Positions 46,221 to 57,499 of a stretch of 64,000 bases of DNA are shown here, in pieces. Source of the stretch: Malus domestica (taxonomy: Eukaryota > Streptophyta > Magnoliopsida > Rosales > Rosaceae). The notes below the pieces were generated by a model. It did not search any database and was not told the origin of the DNA. It worked only from the letters and a program-made list of their open reading frames with translations. Positions within the stretch are counted from its first letter, which is position 1. The number at the start of each line of letters is the position of its first letter. Made by a program: the position numbers and the translations under genes. The stretch lies in contig NC_091674.1 of NCBI RefSeq assembly GCF_042453785.1, positions 28,345,501-28,409,500 of the forward strand, given 5' to 3'.

Positions 46221-48460
46221 ATGGCCAGTCGGAGCGAGGACCGGTGCGAAATAGCCTTCTTCGACTTGGAGACGACGAGGCCGACCGACCGCACCATCTT
46301 GGAATTCGGGTCGATTCTCGTTTGCCCCAGGACGCTGGTGGAGCTCGACAACTACTCCACCCTGGTCCGACCCGCCGACCTCTCCGTCATCAGTTCCCTG
46401 CCCGACCGCCGCAACGGCATTACCCGCGCCGCCCTCGTCGACGCCCCTTTTTTTCAGGACATCGCCGACAGGGTCTACGACATTCTCCACGGTTAGCTTT
46501 AATTTGAACTTTTATCTTTCATTTGTATGAGTGAAGTGATAATTAACATGAAGGTTTGATTTTTATGGTTGGTTGTGTTTGGTTGCTGAGAAATGGAAGG
46601 AAAATTAGCTGAAAGTACTAAAGTAGTTACAATGTATAGGACGTATATGGGCTGGTCACTACATTCTGAAGTTTGATTGTGAGCGGATTCGGGAGGCTTT
46701 CGCGCAGATTGGTCGGCGTGCACCAGAACCGAAAGATACAATCGATTCATGGGAATTATTGAGACAGACGTTCGGAAGGAGAGCTGGTGACATGAAGGTA
46801 TTTATTTTCTCTTCATCTGTTAGTAAATGTCACCAGTTAGATTTTGATCCGAATCAATTCTTTAAATTCTCCAAATCCATATTTAAAGGACAAAATGAAA
46901 TATGTAGTTTTGAGGAGGAGCAGTTTTGCAGTTTCTACGTGTTGATGTATGTTACTTGTGAATGTTTTCGTTGATACATACATGACACAAATAATTTTGC
47001 GCAGATGGCCTCCCTTGCAACCTATTTCGGGCTTGGACAGCAGACACACAGGTGTTTCTGCAAACCTGCTTCGAGTTTAAACTAATTACTCTTGCCTCAA
47101 TTTGGTTTCCTTGCACTAATCCTTCATGTAATGGTTTGTCAGGAGTTTGGATGATGTTCGAATGAATCTGGAAGTTCTGAAATGCTGTGCGGCCGTTTTA
47201 TTCATGGTAATGATATGATTTTGAAGGAATGGTGAACCCATAAATTTATACGGAATTTCATGTGTTGGATTTTAGATGGTAGTGAGGAGCTCACACGCGA
47301 GGGGTGCGGTGTTACCATGTTAGAATATAAATCAATAGTATGTCCTCTTCGTTTGTTTTCAATTTTGAAATATACGAGGAGGCGCGACGTAGACTTAAGA
47401 CTAGTCTTTCTAAAACAGTACTTGGCTCACATCCTCAAAGTTAGACCTTTTGAAGCTCAACTTGAGCTGCTCAACTCAACAAGTATATCAATAGTAAGAA
47501 CTAACTATTGTCTGATCTACTCACAGGAGTCGAGCCTCCCGGACATATTCAAGAAGAATAGTTGGGTTCCTTCAAATGCTAACACAAGAATTTGTAGTGA
47601 AAACACCGAACGAGTCTCTAATCTGGTTGAATCTAGCACAGCTCGACCATATGCCTTTGACATGGACCCGCTTCGCGATGAAGTGATGCAAGAGCAGAAT
47701 CAGCCAGACAACGCCATGGTAGAAATGCCTATGCAAAAGTCTGTTGAGAGTTCTTCCTCTTTCGCTGCATCGGGGAGTTCCCATGGCACTATGGAGTTTT
47801 TACAGCCAGATGAAGTTTCTATTCCTTCTATCCGTGCTACCCTTGTTCCGTCGTATAATCGGAGTCAGAGGATAAAGTTGTTACACAAAGATGAAACTTT
47901 GCAGCTTTGCTATAGGCATATGGAATTGCGGTTTGGAATCAGCGGAAAGTATTCTGATCAAGATGGCCGTCCACTATTGGATATTGTTTGTTACGCATCA
48001 CAAAATTTGTGCAAAGTTCTTGATGCATGTGATGGCGTTGTACAAAAGTTTAAGGATTCTGGTAGCAGCTCCGAATGGAAGCCTGCTGTGATCCAAAAGG
48101 ACCGTACTTATACAGTGAAATTACAGTTAAGTTTTAGCCTCTCACGCACACATGCGCACAAGAAAACACATTATTACTGCAGTCTATTGGCTACTGAGAA
48201 AGGAGATTCATCTGATCAGATATGTACTGTTTCTTTGTATAATTTGTTTTTGCAGCATACAGCACACCACAGAGATATATCAAAAAGAGCCTTGTGGCGC
48301 AGAGCAGAGGCTCGTCACCAAGTTTGATGCTTCAGAACTTAGCACCCACTTAAAACCGCGGACTTTTGTCGATGCATTCTTCTCCTTGGAACCGTATGAC
48401 TATCAGCAGAGTGCAGGCATTAGGTGGGTGGCAAAGAAATTGATTCTTCTTCCCAATTGA
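46221..48460 (+). CDS. NEN: NEN-type DEDDh exonuclease copy B
   Basis: Exons 46221-46491, 46640-46797, 47005-47051, 47143-47206, 47527-48125 and 48256-48460 give 447 residues. The exonuclease motifs are FFDLETT, AGHYILKFD (the usual Asn after His is Tyr here) and HRSLDDVR, so acidic residues and the late histidine remain. Exon 1 is four residues shorter than in the sisters (ETTRPTDRTILEFG). Exon 6 shares the 27-nt deletion with copy A and lacks one more codon before TKFDAS. The donor of intron 5 reads GTTAAGT instead of GTAAGT as in A, C and D, a one-base insertion that may weaken splicing; if the intron is kept the frame continues to a stop at 48327. It probably encodes a protein, but reduced function is likely. 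The start ATG matches all sisters. Confidence 0.8.
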
Positions 48461-48799
48461 TGGAGGAATTTGTATCTGTAAAATAGTTGTTCAATTTTAT
48501 AAACAAAAGTGGGAATCAGGGGATGCTGATGGTTGTGACATGTAATTGCAGCATCTCTGATTTATTGTATCTACAATTTATTATTATAGAAATGGTTTTC
48601 GCACTTTTTTTGTCTCCTCGTGCCCTCCCTTGCTTTCGTCTTAGCCTTTGAATTCAATTAATTGTATTATTACACTTGGTGTACGAGCCATGTTTTCGAT
48701 GCACTGAAGAATCTTTCAACATTTGAAACTACAATGCCTGAAGTGCAACAATTGCGCGGTCAAGTTAGTTACTTATGCTTTCACAAAACAAAGGCTTTA

Positions 48800-49050
48800 A
48801 AATGTCAGTTGAAGCCGTTCCCGCCAACCCCACAGCCTCCAGAGCTCTGCAACAACGCCTCTTCTCTCTACTTCAGATAACAATTCACGGACTCACACAA
48901 AAAAGCTACATTCTTGTTCGGATTTTATCGTTCTATGTAGCTTCCGGGTATCTCAATCACGCCCGGAAAGTTTTCGAAAACGTCGAAAACCCAAGTACGA
49001 CAGGTGTGGAACCAGATGATCAGAGGCCAACCAGACAGAAACGCTGCACA
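48800..49050 (+). pseudogene. PPR gene 5' fragment in NEN unit C (best preserved)
   Basis: Reads VEAVPANPTASRALQQRLFSL, then after a small deletion ITIHGLTQKSYILVRILSFY, VASGYLNHARKVFENVENPS, typical of the first repeats of a PLS-class PPR protein. After about 49000 the frame is lost and no further repeats follow. It shows what the A and B fragments once were. Confidence 0.75.
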
Positions 49051-49301
49051 TGGAGACGTGTGATAGGTTTGAAGGGTAAATCAGACAGAATCTGAAAGGA
49101 CTTGCATGAAACGAGAACACCGTGTGGGAAAATTAAAAACACTTCGTCTTCAAGTTTAGTTGGACTTGATCACACAGTAGACGTGGGAGATGGGGACAAG
49201 GCTCCGTGTGGGTTTGCTGCTATTAGGGTTTTGTTTGAATCTTTGGTCACACGCCATGGCAAGGAATTATACCAAATATACATTCCCACATTGGCATATT
49301 C

Positions 49302-49399
49302 CTGTCATTCGTGCAGGCAACAAAAAGCTTTTTGTTGTTACGTACAAACAACCTGTCATTCATGCAGTCAAGTCAAAGCTTTTTGTTGTTACGTACAAA
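49302..49399. repeat. Two-copy about 50-bp tandem repeat
   Basis: The unit gtcattc(g/a)tgcag followed by aaagctttttgttgttacgt and acaaa occurs twice in a row, at about 49305-49348 and 49356-49398. It lies within non-coding spacer. Confidence 0.75.
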
Positions 49400-49889
49400 T
49401 CGCATATACGCAATCTGCCGCATATTTATAATCGTCGAAGCAAAAGGTTCTATACACGTGTCAAATTTTGATTTGTCTGCAAAGAGAAATCACCTGTATC
49501 CTACACAAAAAAATCTCTTGAATACGTGTGATCCTTCAAAATAGACTTGACAATTTATTGCACAAGCCGTAAACCTAACACGAAATGAAGTGAAAATAAC
49601 AGGTTTCAAGTAAATCCGTTAATAAATCGGATCGTTATCGTGCATTAAGAACTTGTTAACGAATTGGACTGTTAAAATTAGACCGTTATCGGATCATCTG
49701 TAAAGAATCCAATCAAATATAATTTGTCAAATCAAAATATTAAACATGATAATTTCTTGCATAACTCGTTAACAAACACGACAAACATTATCCGTTTACC
49801 GGGTCTACTTCAATCGGACACAAGACTTTCTCGTGTGGTCACTTCTTACATTTGGCCAAGGAAGCAGACGCCGCATTGTACAACTGCTT

Positions 49890-49895
49890 TATATA
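49890..49895 (+). promoter_or_regulatory. TATA box of NEN copy C
   Basis: TATATA in actgctttatatacgagcgg, 40 bp before the ATG at 49930. The counterpart for copy D is at 53165-53170. Placement implies a very short leader if this is the active core promoter. Confidence 0.5.
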
Positions 49896-49929
49896 CGAGC
49901 GGGGATTTGGACACTTGAACACACAAAAA

Positions 49930-52057
49930 ATGGCGACTCGGAGCGAGGACCGGTTTGAAATAGCCTTCTTCGACGTGGAGACGACGGTGCCGACCCGACC
50001 CGGACAGGGCTTCAACATCTTGGAATTCGGGTCGATTCTCGTTTGCCCTAGGAAGCTGGTGGAGCTCGAGAGCTACTCCACCCTGATTCGACCCGCCGAC
50101 CTCTCCGCCATCGATTCCCTGTCCGTCCGTTGCAACGGCATTACCCGCGACGCCGTCATTGCCGCCCCTTCTTTTGAAGACATCGCCGATAGGGTCTACG
50201 ACATTCTCCACGGTTAGCTCCTTTCCTTTTAATTTTTGTTTTCTCAGTTTCTAACTTTGTTTGGCTGCCGAGTAAATTGAGGGAAAAATTGGGACTTTTA
50301 TCTTTAGTTTTGTACGAATGAAGTGATAGTTAACGTGAAGGTTTGATTTTTATGGATGATTGTGTGTTTGGTTGCTGAGAAATCGAAGGAAAATTAGCTG
50401 AAACTAAACTAGCTCAGTTTTAATTTTTGAGTGTTGCTTTGGATTTTTCATTTCTGTGGTTGTTGTTGGTGGATAATTTTGAGATCCATTTTTCGATACG
50501 GCATGAAAACTTATTCGATGAGTGAAATTTGATTTTGCGGTTGTTGTGTATAGAACGTATATGGGCTGGTCACAACATTCTGAGGTTTGATTGTTATCGG
50601 ATTCGGGAGGCTTTCGCACGCATTGGTCGGCCTGCGCCAGAACCGAAAGGTACCATTGATTCGTTGGCATTGTTGACACAGCGGTTCGGAAGGAGAGCTG
50701 GTAACATGAAGGTATTTATTTTCTCTCCATCTGTTGGTAAATGTTACCGGTTAGATTTTGATCCGAATAAGTTCTTTAAATTAAGGGGCAAAATGAAATA
50801 TGTGGTTTTGAGGAGGAGGAGCATTTGTGCAGTTTCTAGGTGTTGATGTATGTTACTTGTGAATGTTATCATTGATACATACATGACACAAATTATTTTG
50901 CGCAGATGGCCTCCCTTGCAACCTATTTCGGGCTTGGACAGCAGACACACAGGTATTTCTGCAATCCTACTTCGAGTTTAAACTAATTACTCTTGCCTTC
51001 AATTTGGTTTCCTTGAACTAATCTTTTATGTAATGGATTGTCAGGAGTTTGGATGATGTTCGAATGAATCTTGAAGTTCTGAAGTATTGTGCAACCGTGT
51101 TACTCTTGGTAATGATATGATTTTGAAAGGATGGTGAACCCATTCTTGAATAATAAAGCATTTATATGAAATCTCATGTGATGGTTTTTTAATGGTAGTG
51201 TAGGGCGGGGTGTTACCATGTTAGAATATAAATCAATAGTATTTCCTTCCTTTTTTCCCTTTGTTTTTTCAAATTTGAAATGTATGAGGCGTAAGACGTA
51301 AGACCAGTCTTTCTAAAACAGTACTTGGCTCAACAGAATATTTCAATAGAACTAACTATAGTCTGATCTACTCACAGGAGTCGAGCCTCCCAGACATATT
51401 CACAGAGAATAGTTGGGTTTCTCCAAATGCTACCACAAGAAGTCGTAGTGATGGGAAATCATCTTCTACAAATCAAATAACAGGGGACAATCATCCAATA
51501 ACATCTCTTAGGACTACCAAAGAAGTCTCTAATCTGGTTGAATCTAGCACAGCTCGACCAGATCCCTTTGACATGGGCCCACTTAGCAATGAAGTGATGA
51601 AAGAGGTGAATCAGCCAGATATCGCCATGGTAGAAATACCTGTGCAAGAGTCTGTTGAGAGTTCTTCCCATTTGGCTGCATTGGGGAGTTCCAATGGCAC
51701 TATGGAGTTTTTGCAGCCTGATGAAATTTCTATTCCTTCAATCTGTGCTTCCCTTGTTCTGTTGTATCATGGGCGTCAGAGGATAAAGTTGTTACACAAA
51801 GATGTAAGTTTGCAGCTTTGCTGTAGGCATATGAAATTGCGGTTTGGGATCAATGAAAAGTTTTTTGATCATGCTGGCCAGCCACGATTGAATATTGTTT
51901 GTTACGCATCACAAAATTTGTGCAAAGTTCTTGATGCATGTGATGGCATTGCACAAAAGTTGTCTATGGATTCCGGTAGCAGCTCCGAATGGAGGCCTGT
52001 AGTGATCCGAAAAGAGGGTTTCAATAACTATCCTACAGTGAGATTACAGTAAGTTTT

Positions 52058-52125
<68 letters not shown>

Positions 52126-52448
52126 AACACATTATTCCTGCAGTCTATTGGCTACTGAGAAAGAATATTCATCTGATTAGATGTACTTTTTTGTGTATAA
52201 TTTGTTTTTGCAGCATACAGACAGCAGTATGTGGGGATATTGCAATATACGCCACAGAGATATATCAAAAAGAACCTTCTGGCGCCGAGGAGAGGCTCAT
52301 CTTCACCAAGTTTGATGCTTCAGCACTTAGCACCCTTTTCAAACCGCAGACTTTTATGGATGCGTTCTTCTCCTTGGATCCGTATGACCATCAGGAGAGT
52401 GCAGGCATTAGGTTGGTGGCAAAGAAATTGATTCTTCATTCCAATTGA
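49930..52448 (+). CDS. NEN: NEN-type DEDDh exonuclease copy C
   Basis: Exons 49930-50212, 50554-50711, 50906-50952, 51045-51108, 51378-52048 and 52214-52448, all GT-AG and in phase, give 485 residues. The N-terminal exonuclease domain has FFDVETT (Asp15, Glu17), AGHNILRFD (His101 to Asp107) and HRSLDDVR (His162, Asp167), the full DEDDh set. A Ser-rich linker follows, then a conserved C-terminal domain (EFLQPDEISIPSI, SLQLCCRHMKLRFGI, LNIVCYASQNLCKVLDACDG, IAIYATEIYQKEPSGAEERL). Family knowledge: NEN proteins degrade nuclear DNA during enucleation of phloem sieve elements under NAC45/NAC86. Relative to D it lacks about 21 linker residues after GKSS. A CT/CA microsatellite sits in intron 5. The in-frame sequence upstream of ATG 49930 has no other ATG. 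Confidence 0.93.
52061..52122. repeat. (CT)n(CA)n compound microsatellite in NEN-C intron 5
   Basis: About 16 CT units followed by about 13 CA units lie just after the splice donor at 52049. Copy D has a much shorter version at 55399-55430, so the array has changed length since the C/D duplication. Confidence 0.9.
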
Positions 52449-53204
52449 TGGATGAATTTGGATCTCTGATTTATTTGACGGGGGAAGTTGCTCTGTAAAT
52501 ATGACATGTAAATATGACAAGTAGATTGACATATTCAGGATGATAGTTGTGACGTGTAATTGCAGTTTGTGTTAATGTTAATTCTTTCTTATTAAAATTC
52601 TGTGCTACCATATATGTTCTTTGACTATGCACTCTGATCAAATCAATTTATTAGAACCAAGTTATTATTACAGTTTTCGCACTTCCCTTTTCTACTCATG
52701 CTCCTTCCTTTTGTCCTAGCCTTTGAATTCAATAAATCAAATTAGATCAGACAACTGATACACCGAGAAAGAGAAAACGAGAGTGTGAAAATCACTACGG
52801 TAAACAATTCGAAAAGGAAACTCTTAATAAGTTTGCAACTAATTTGGCAACATTGTCTCTTGTGGCCAAGATGGTACCCACTTTGAGATTTGCGATTGTG
52901 AGCAAGAAAATAGGAAACTTGTATACTAATAAAGCCAAAAATCTCCTTTTAATCAAGCCTTAAAAATTCGTAAGATATGATAATTTCTTTCGTAACTCGT
53001 TAACTACCGTGATTTAAAAACCCGTTAGGACAACAGAACATACTACACAAACACGACAAAGATCATCCGTTTACCGGGTCTACTTCCATCGGACACAAGA
53101 CTTTCTCGTGTGGTCACTTCTTACATTTGGCCAAGGAAGCAGAAGCCGCATTGCACAACTGCTTTATATACGAGCGGGGATTTGGACACTTGGATGCAAA
53201 AAAA
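52449..53204. other. Spacer between NEN C and D
   Basis: The first part is the 3' flank of copy C and is repeated after copy D. The duplication junction lies at about 52975. It is followed by the promoter region of D, which matches that of C (gtttaccgggtctacttc, ggccaaggaagcagaagccg, gctttatatacgagcgggga). No other gene is seen. Confidence 0.7.
53165..53170 (+). promoter_or_regulatory. TATA box of NEN copy D
   Basis: TATATA, identical in context to that of copy C, 35-40 bp before the start codon at 53205. Confidence 0.5.
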
Positions 53205-55755
53205 ATGGCGAGTCGGAGCGAGGATCGGTTCGAAATAGCCTTCTTCGACGTGGAGACGATGGTGCCGACCCGATCCGGACAGGGCTTCACCATCTTGGAA
53301 TTCGGGTCGATTCTCGTTTGCCCTAGGAAGCTGGTGGAGCTCGAGAGCTACTCCACCCTGATTCGACCCGCCGACCTCTCCGCCATCAATTCCCTGTCCG
53401 TCCGTGGCAACGGCATTACCCGCGACGCCGTCATTGCCGCCCCTTCTTTTCAAGACATCGCCGATACGGTCTACGACATTCTCCACGGTTAGCTCCTTTC
53501 CTTTTAATTTTTGTTTTCTCAGTTTCTAACTCTGTTTGGCTGCCGAGAAAATTGAGGGAAAAATTTGGACTTTTATCTTTAGTTTTGTACGAATGAATTG
53601 ATAATTAACGTGAAGGTTTGATTTTTATGGATGATTGTGTGTTTGGTTGCTGAGAAATCGAAGGAAAATTAGCTGAAACTAAACTAGCTCAGTTTTAATT
53701 TTTGAGTGTTGCTTTGGATTTTTCATTTCTGAGGTTGTTGTTGGTGGATAATTTGAGATCCATTTTTCGAAACGGCATGAAAACTTATTTGACGAGTGAA
53801 ATTTGATTTTGCGGTTGTTGTGTATAGAACGTATATGGGCTGGTCACAACATTCTGAGGTTTGATTGTTATCGGATTCGGGAGGCTTTCGCACGCATTGG
53901 TCGGCCTGCGCCAGAACCGAAAGGTACCATTGATTCGTTGGCATTGTTGACACAGCGGTTCGGAAGGAGAGCTGGTAACATGAAGGTATTTATTTTCTCT
54001 CCATCTGTTGGTAAATGTTACCGGTTAGATTTTGATCCGAATAAGTTCTTTAAATTAAGGGGCAAAATGAAATATGTGGTTTTGAGGAGGAGGAGCATTT
54101 GTGCAGTTTCTAGGTGTTGATGTATGTTACTTGTGAATGTTATCGTTGATACATACATGACACAAATTATTTTGCGCAGATGGCCTCCCTTGCAACCTAT
54201 TTCGGGATTGGACAGCAGACACACAGGTATTTCTGCAAACCTAGTTCGAGTTTAAACTAATTACTCTTGCCTTCAATTTGGTTTCCTTGAACTAATCTTT
54301 TATGTAATGGTTTGTCAGGAGTTTGGATGATGTTCGAATGAATCTTGAAGTTCTGAAGTATTGTGCAACCGTGTTACTCTTGGTAATGATATGATTTTGA
54401 AAGGATGGTGAACCCATTCTTGAATAATAAAGCATTTATATGAAATCTCATGTGATGGTTTTTTAATGGTAGTGTAGGGCGGGGTGTTACCATGTTAGAA
54501 TATAAATCAATAGTATTTCCTTCCTTTTTTCCCTTTGTTTTTTCAAATTTGAAATGTATGAGGCGTAAGACGTAAGACCAGTCTTTCTAAAACAGTACTT
54601 GGCTCAACAAAATATTTCAATAGAACTAACTATAGTCTGATCTACTCACAGGAGTCGAGCCTCCCAGACATATTCACAGAGAATAGTTGGGTTTCTCCAA
54701 ATGCTACCACAAGAAGTCGTAGTGACGGGAAATCATCTGCTAAGGGGTCTCGCATAAACATGAATACTGAGCATGAGAATCGTCAGATGTTATCTTCTAC
54801 AAATCAAATAACAGGGGAGAATCATCCAATAACATCTCTTAGGACTAAAGACACTGAAGAAGTCTCTAATCTGATTGAATCTAGCGCCGCTCGACCAGAT
54901 CCCTTTGACATGGGCCCACTTAACGATGAAGTGACGAAAGAGCTGAATCAGCCAGACATTGCCATGGTAGAAATACCTGTGAAAGAGTCTGTCGAGAGTT
55001 CTTCCCCTTTTGCTGCATCGGGGAGTTCCAATGGCACTATGGAGTTTTTGCAGCCTGATGAAATCTCTATTCCTTCTATCTGTGCTTCCCTTGTTCCGTT
55101 GTATCATGGGAGTCAGAGGATAAAGTTGTTACACAAAGATGTAAGTTTGCAGCTTTGCTGTAGGCATATGAAATTGCGGTTTGGAATCAATGGAAAGTTT
55201 TTTGATCATGCTGGCCGGCCACGATTGAATATTGTTTGTTACGCATCACAAAATTTGTGCAAAGTTCTTGATGCATGTGATGGCATTGCACAAAAGTTGT
55301 CTATGGATTCCGGTAGCAGCTCCGAATGGAGGCCTGTTGTGATCCGAAAAGAGGGTTTCAATAACTATCCTACAGTGAGATTACAGTAAGTTTTAGTCTC
55401 TCTCTCTCTCTCTCTTTCTCACACACACACGAAACACATTATTCCTGCAGTCTATTGGCTACTGAGAAAGAATATTCATCTGATTAGATGTACTTTTTTG
55501 TGTATAATTTGTTTTTGCAGCATACAGACAGCAGTATGTGGGGATATTGCAATATACGCCACAGAGATATATCAAAAAGAGCCTTCTGGCGCTGAGGAGA
55601 GGCTCGTCTTCACCAAGTTTGATGCTTCAGCACTTAGCACCCTTTTCAAACCGCAGACTTTTGTGGATGCATTCTTCTCCTTGGATCCGTATGACTTTCA
55701 GGAGAGTGCAGGCATTAGGTTGGTGGCAAAGAAATTGATTCTTCATTCCAATTGA
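53205..55755 (+). CDS. NEN: NEN-type DEDDh exonuclease copy D (longest, intact)
   Basis: Exons 53205-53487, 53828-53985, 54180-54226, 54319-54382, 54652-55385 and 55521-55755 give 506 residues, close to the family's usual 470-510. The DEDDh residues are Asp15 and Glu17 (FFDVETM), Asp107 (AGHNILRFD), His162 and Asp167 (HRSLDDVR). A linker of about 110 residues rich in Ser, Asn and Glu links to the C-terminal domain with the same conserved blocks as in C. All splice sites are canonical. Among the four copies it is the most complete and probably keeps the ancestral function (nuclear DNA breakdown in sieve-element maturation, inferred from the NEN family). Exon 2 appears identical to C, and exon 5 contains 21 residues absent from C (AKGSRINMNTEHENRQML region). 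Confidence 0.95.
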
Positions 55756-57499
55756 TGGATGAATTTGGATCTCTGATTTATTTGATGGGGGAAGTTGCTC
55801 TGTAAATATGACAAGTAGATTGACATATTCAGGATGATAGTTGTGACATGTAATTGCAGTCTACGTTAATGTTAATTCTTTCTTATTAAAATTCTGTGCT
55901 ACCATATATGTTCATCGACTATGCACTCTGATCAAATTAATTTAGTAGTATGAAGTTTATTATTACAGAAATGGTTTTCGCACTTCCCTTTTCCACTCGT
56001 ATGCTCCTTCCTTTTGTCTTAGCCTTTGTATTCAATAAATCAAAGTAGATCAAACAATTGATACACCGAGAAAGAGAAAACGAGAGTGTGAAAATCGCTA
56101 CTGTAAACAATCCGAAAAGAAAACTCTTGATAAGTTTGCAACTAATTTGGCAACATTGTCTCTTGTGGCCAAGATGGGACCCACTTTGAGATTTGCTATT
56201 GTGAGCAAGAAAATAGGAAACTTGTATACTAATAAAGCCAAAAATCTCTTTTTAATCAAACCTTAAAAATTCATAAGACTTGAGCTCCTCCTTGATCACC
56301 AAGTTAATTATGGCTCCTGCATGCCGGCCCTGCCCTGCCATGTTATAAGCATGTGGTTTATATTTGTGAGGATTCAGAATCTTGTCCTTGAGATTTTTCA
56401 GTTCGGTAAAGGATGTGATGGATGACAGCAAAACAGAAATGGGGGCAGACATACTCTGTAAGCTTTGGAGTGTAGGTTATTTTCACTTCCAATTTTGGAA
56501 GGACAACCTTATCCCAACAACTAACTTGTTTTAAGGAACTGTAACAATCATTAGGAGTTGAGAAAATTTGTATTAACTAGTTTGACTTATTCTGCAATAG
56601 GGATTAGTTTCTGCATGATTGAAGATGGCGGCAGACAGACGGGAGGACAAGCCAAGCCATCGCGGGAGAGAGCACGTGTGCGAGAGGAATAAGAGCCGGT
56701 CGCTAGTCCACCGGGCAAGAAGGCAGGTAAGAGAGAGCAAGAGTAGCCAATGTTATGATGTTATATTAAGATTGTCCCTGCAGGCCCTAATTAAACATGT
56801 TTTGCTGAGCATGTGATTGAATTTTTGTTGGTGGCATGTGCTGTGCTTGATATTTTGTCATTTGGTAAAGGATGTGACGGCCACAATGTATTTCATGTTT
56901 GATTCTGTAAGATGCATGTACTTCTTCACTTCTTCTCTGGTAATTTCTAGCTATGTTCACATGATGATTGTATATATAGATAGATACAGATCAATACAAT
57001 GCTCTGCTTCAACGAAAGTGGTGTAATTCTGGTTTACGGTAGGTAACCCTTAATTCCATTTTGATTGTTTCGATCAGATGCATCTCGATTTTGGATTCTG
57101 CAACAGAAATACGGTACTCTGCAGATCCGAACATGTGGTGGTTAAGTCTGAAATGGTTCTGCTTCACTTAGTTTAGCTGTTGTAAAGCACGAGACAATGG
57201 GGGTTAATCCTTAAAATGGAGAAGGAAATAGGAGCTTAATTTAGAACTCTGAAAAAGTGAGATGTTGCAGTTGGGTAAAATCCGAGACATATATATAGAC
57301 ATGTGTTTATAGAATTTACGATGAGATCCTCCAAAATATCTGGCTGGAGGCCGTGAAACCCGACCAAAAGTTTGGTAGACCAAACTTTTTGTTGGGAAGC
57401 TGGTGTATTTGTAGCATGGGAGGGAGTCTGATTGCTGCATTGCATGGATATATGCACTTCTTGAGCCCTTGTGCTTTTTGTGTGCTGGTTTGAATTGCA
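55756..57499. other. Spacer between NEN D and the receiver gene
   Basis: 55756-56283 repeats the flank found after copy C. Beyond the breakpoint lies a minus-strand open stretch (56252-56452) of unknown nature. Around 56826-56915 there is a block similar to 63317-63400 (tttggtaaaggatgtgac.gccac). The last several hundred bases are the upstream region of the PRR-like gene. No further gene can be supported. Confidence 0.5.
56252..56452 (-). other. Unassigned 66-codon open frame
   Basis: An uninterrupted minus-strand stretch from ATG 56452 with protein-like composition (NPHKYKPHAYNMAGQGRHAG). I do not recognise it. It may be a fragment of a host gene left at the duplication breakpoint at 56283, or chance. 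Confidence 0.25.

Larger units (their letters stand above)
48461..49929. other. Spacer between NEN B and C
   Basis: Contains the 3' flank of NEN-B, with the empty site of Copia 2 near 48508-48522. It also contains the left part of unit C with the empty site of the CACTA element (48795-48797), a PPR fragment (48800-49050), a local tandem repeat (49302-49399) and the unit C promoter region. No intact gene is seen. Confidence 0.65.
49745..56283 (+). repeat. Recent head-to-tail 3.2-kb duplication containing NEN C and D
   Basis: The segment from about 49745 to 52975 is repeated from about 52977 to 56283 with high identity through exons, introns and flanks. The junction is visible: aaaaattcgtaaga is followed by tatgataatttctt at 52975, where D's right end reads aaaaattcataaga then ordinary sequence (56283), and the left end of C begins at tgataatttctt (49747). 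The head-to-tail order and near-identical introns indicate unequal exchange not long ago. Confidence 0.8.

Noticed and set aside
49852-49929. N-terminal extension of NEN-C (and the same in D at 53127)
   Set aside because: The extra frame has no ATG, spans the TATA word, and is not found in copies A and B; the ATG shared by all four copies is used instead.
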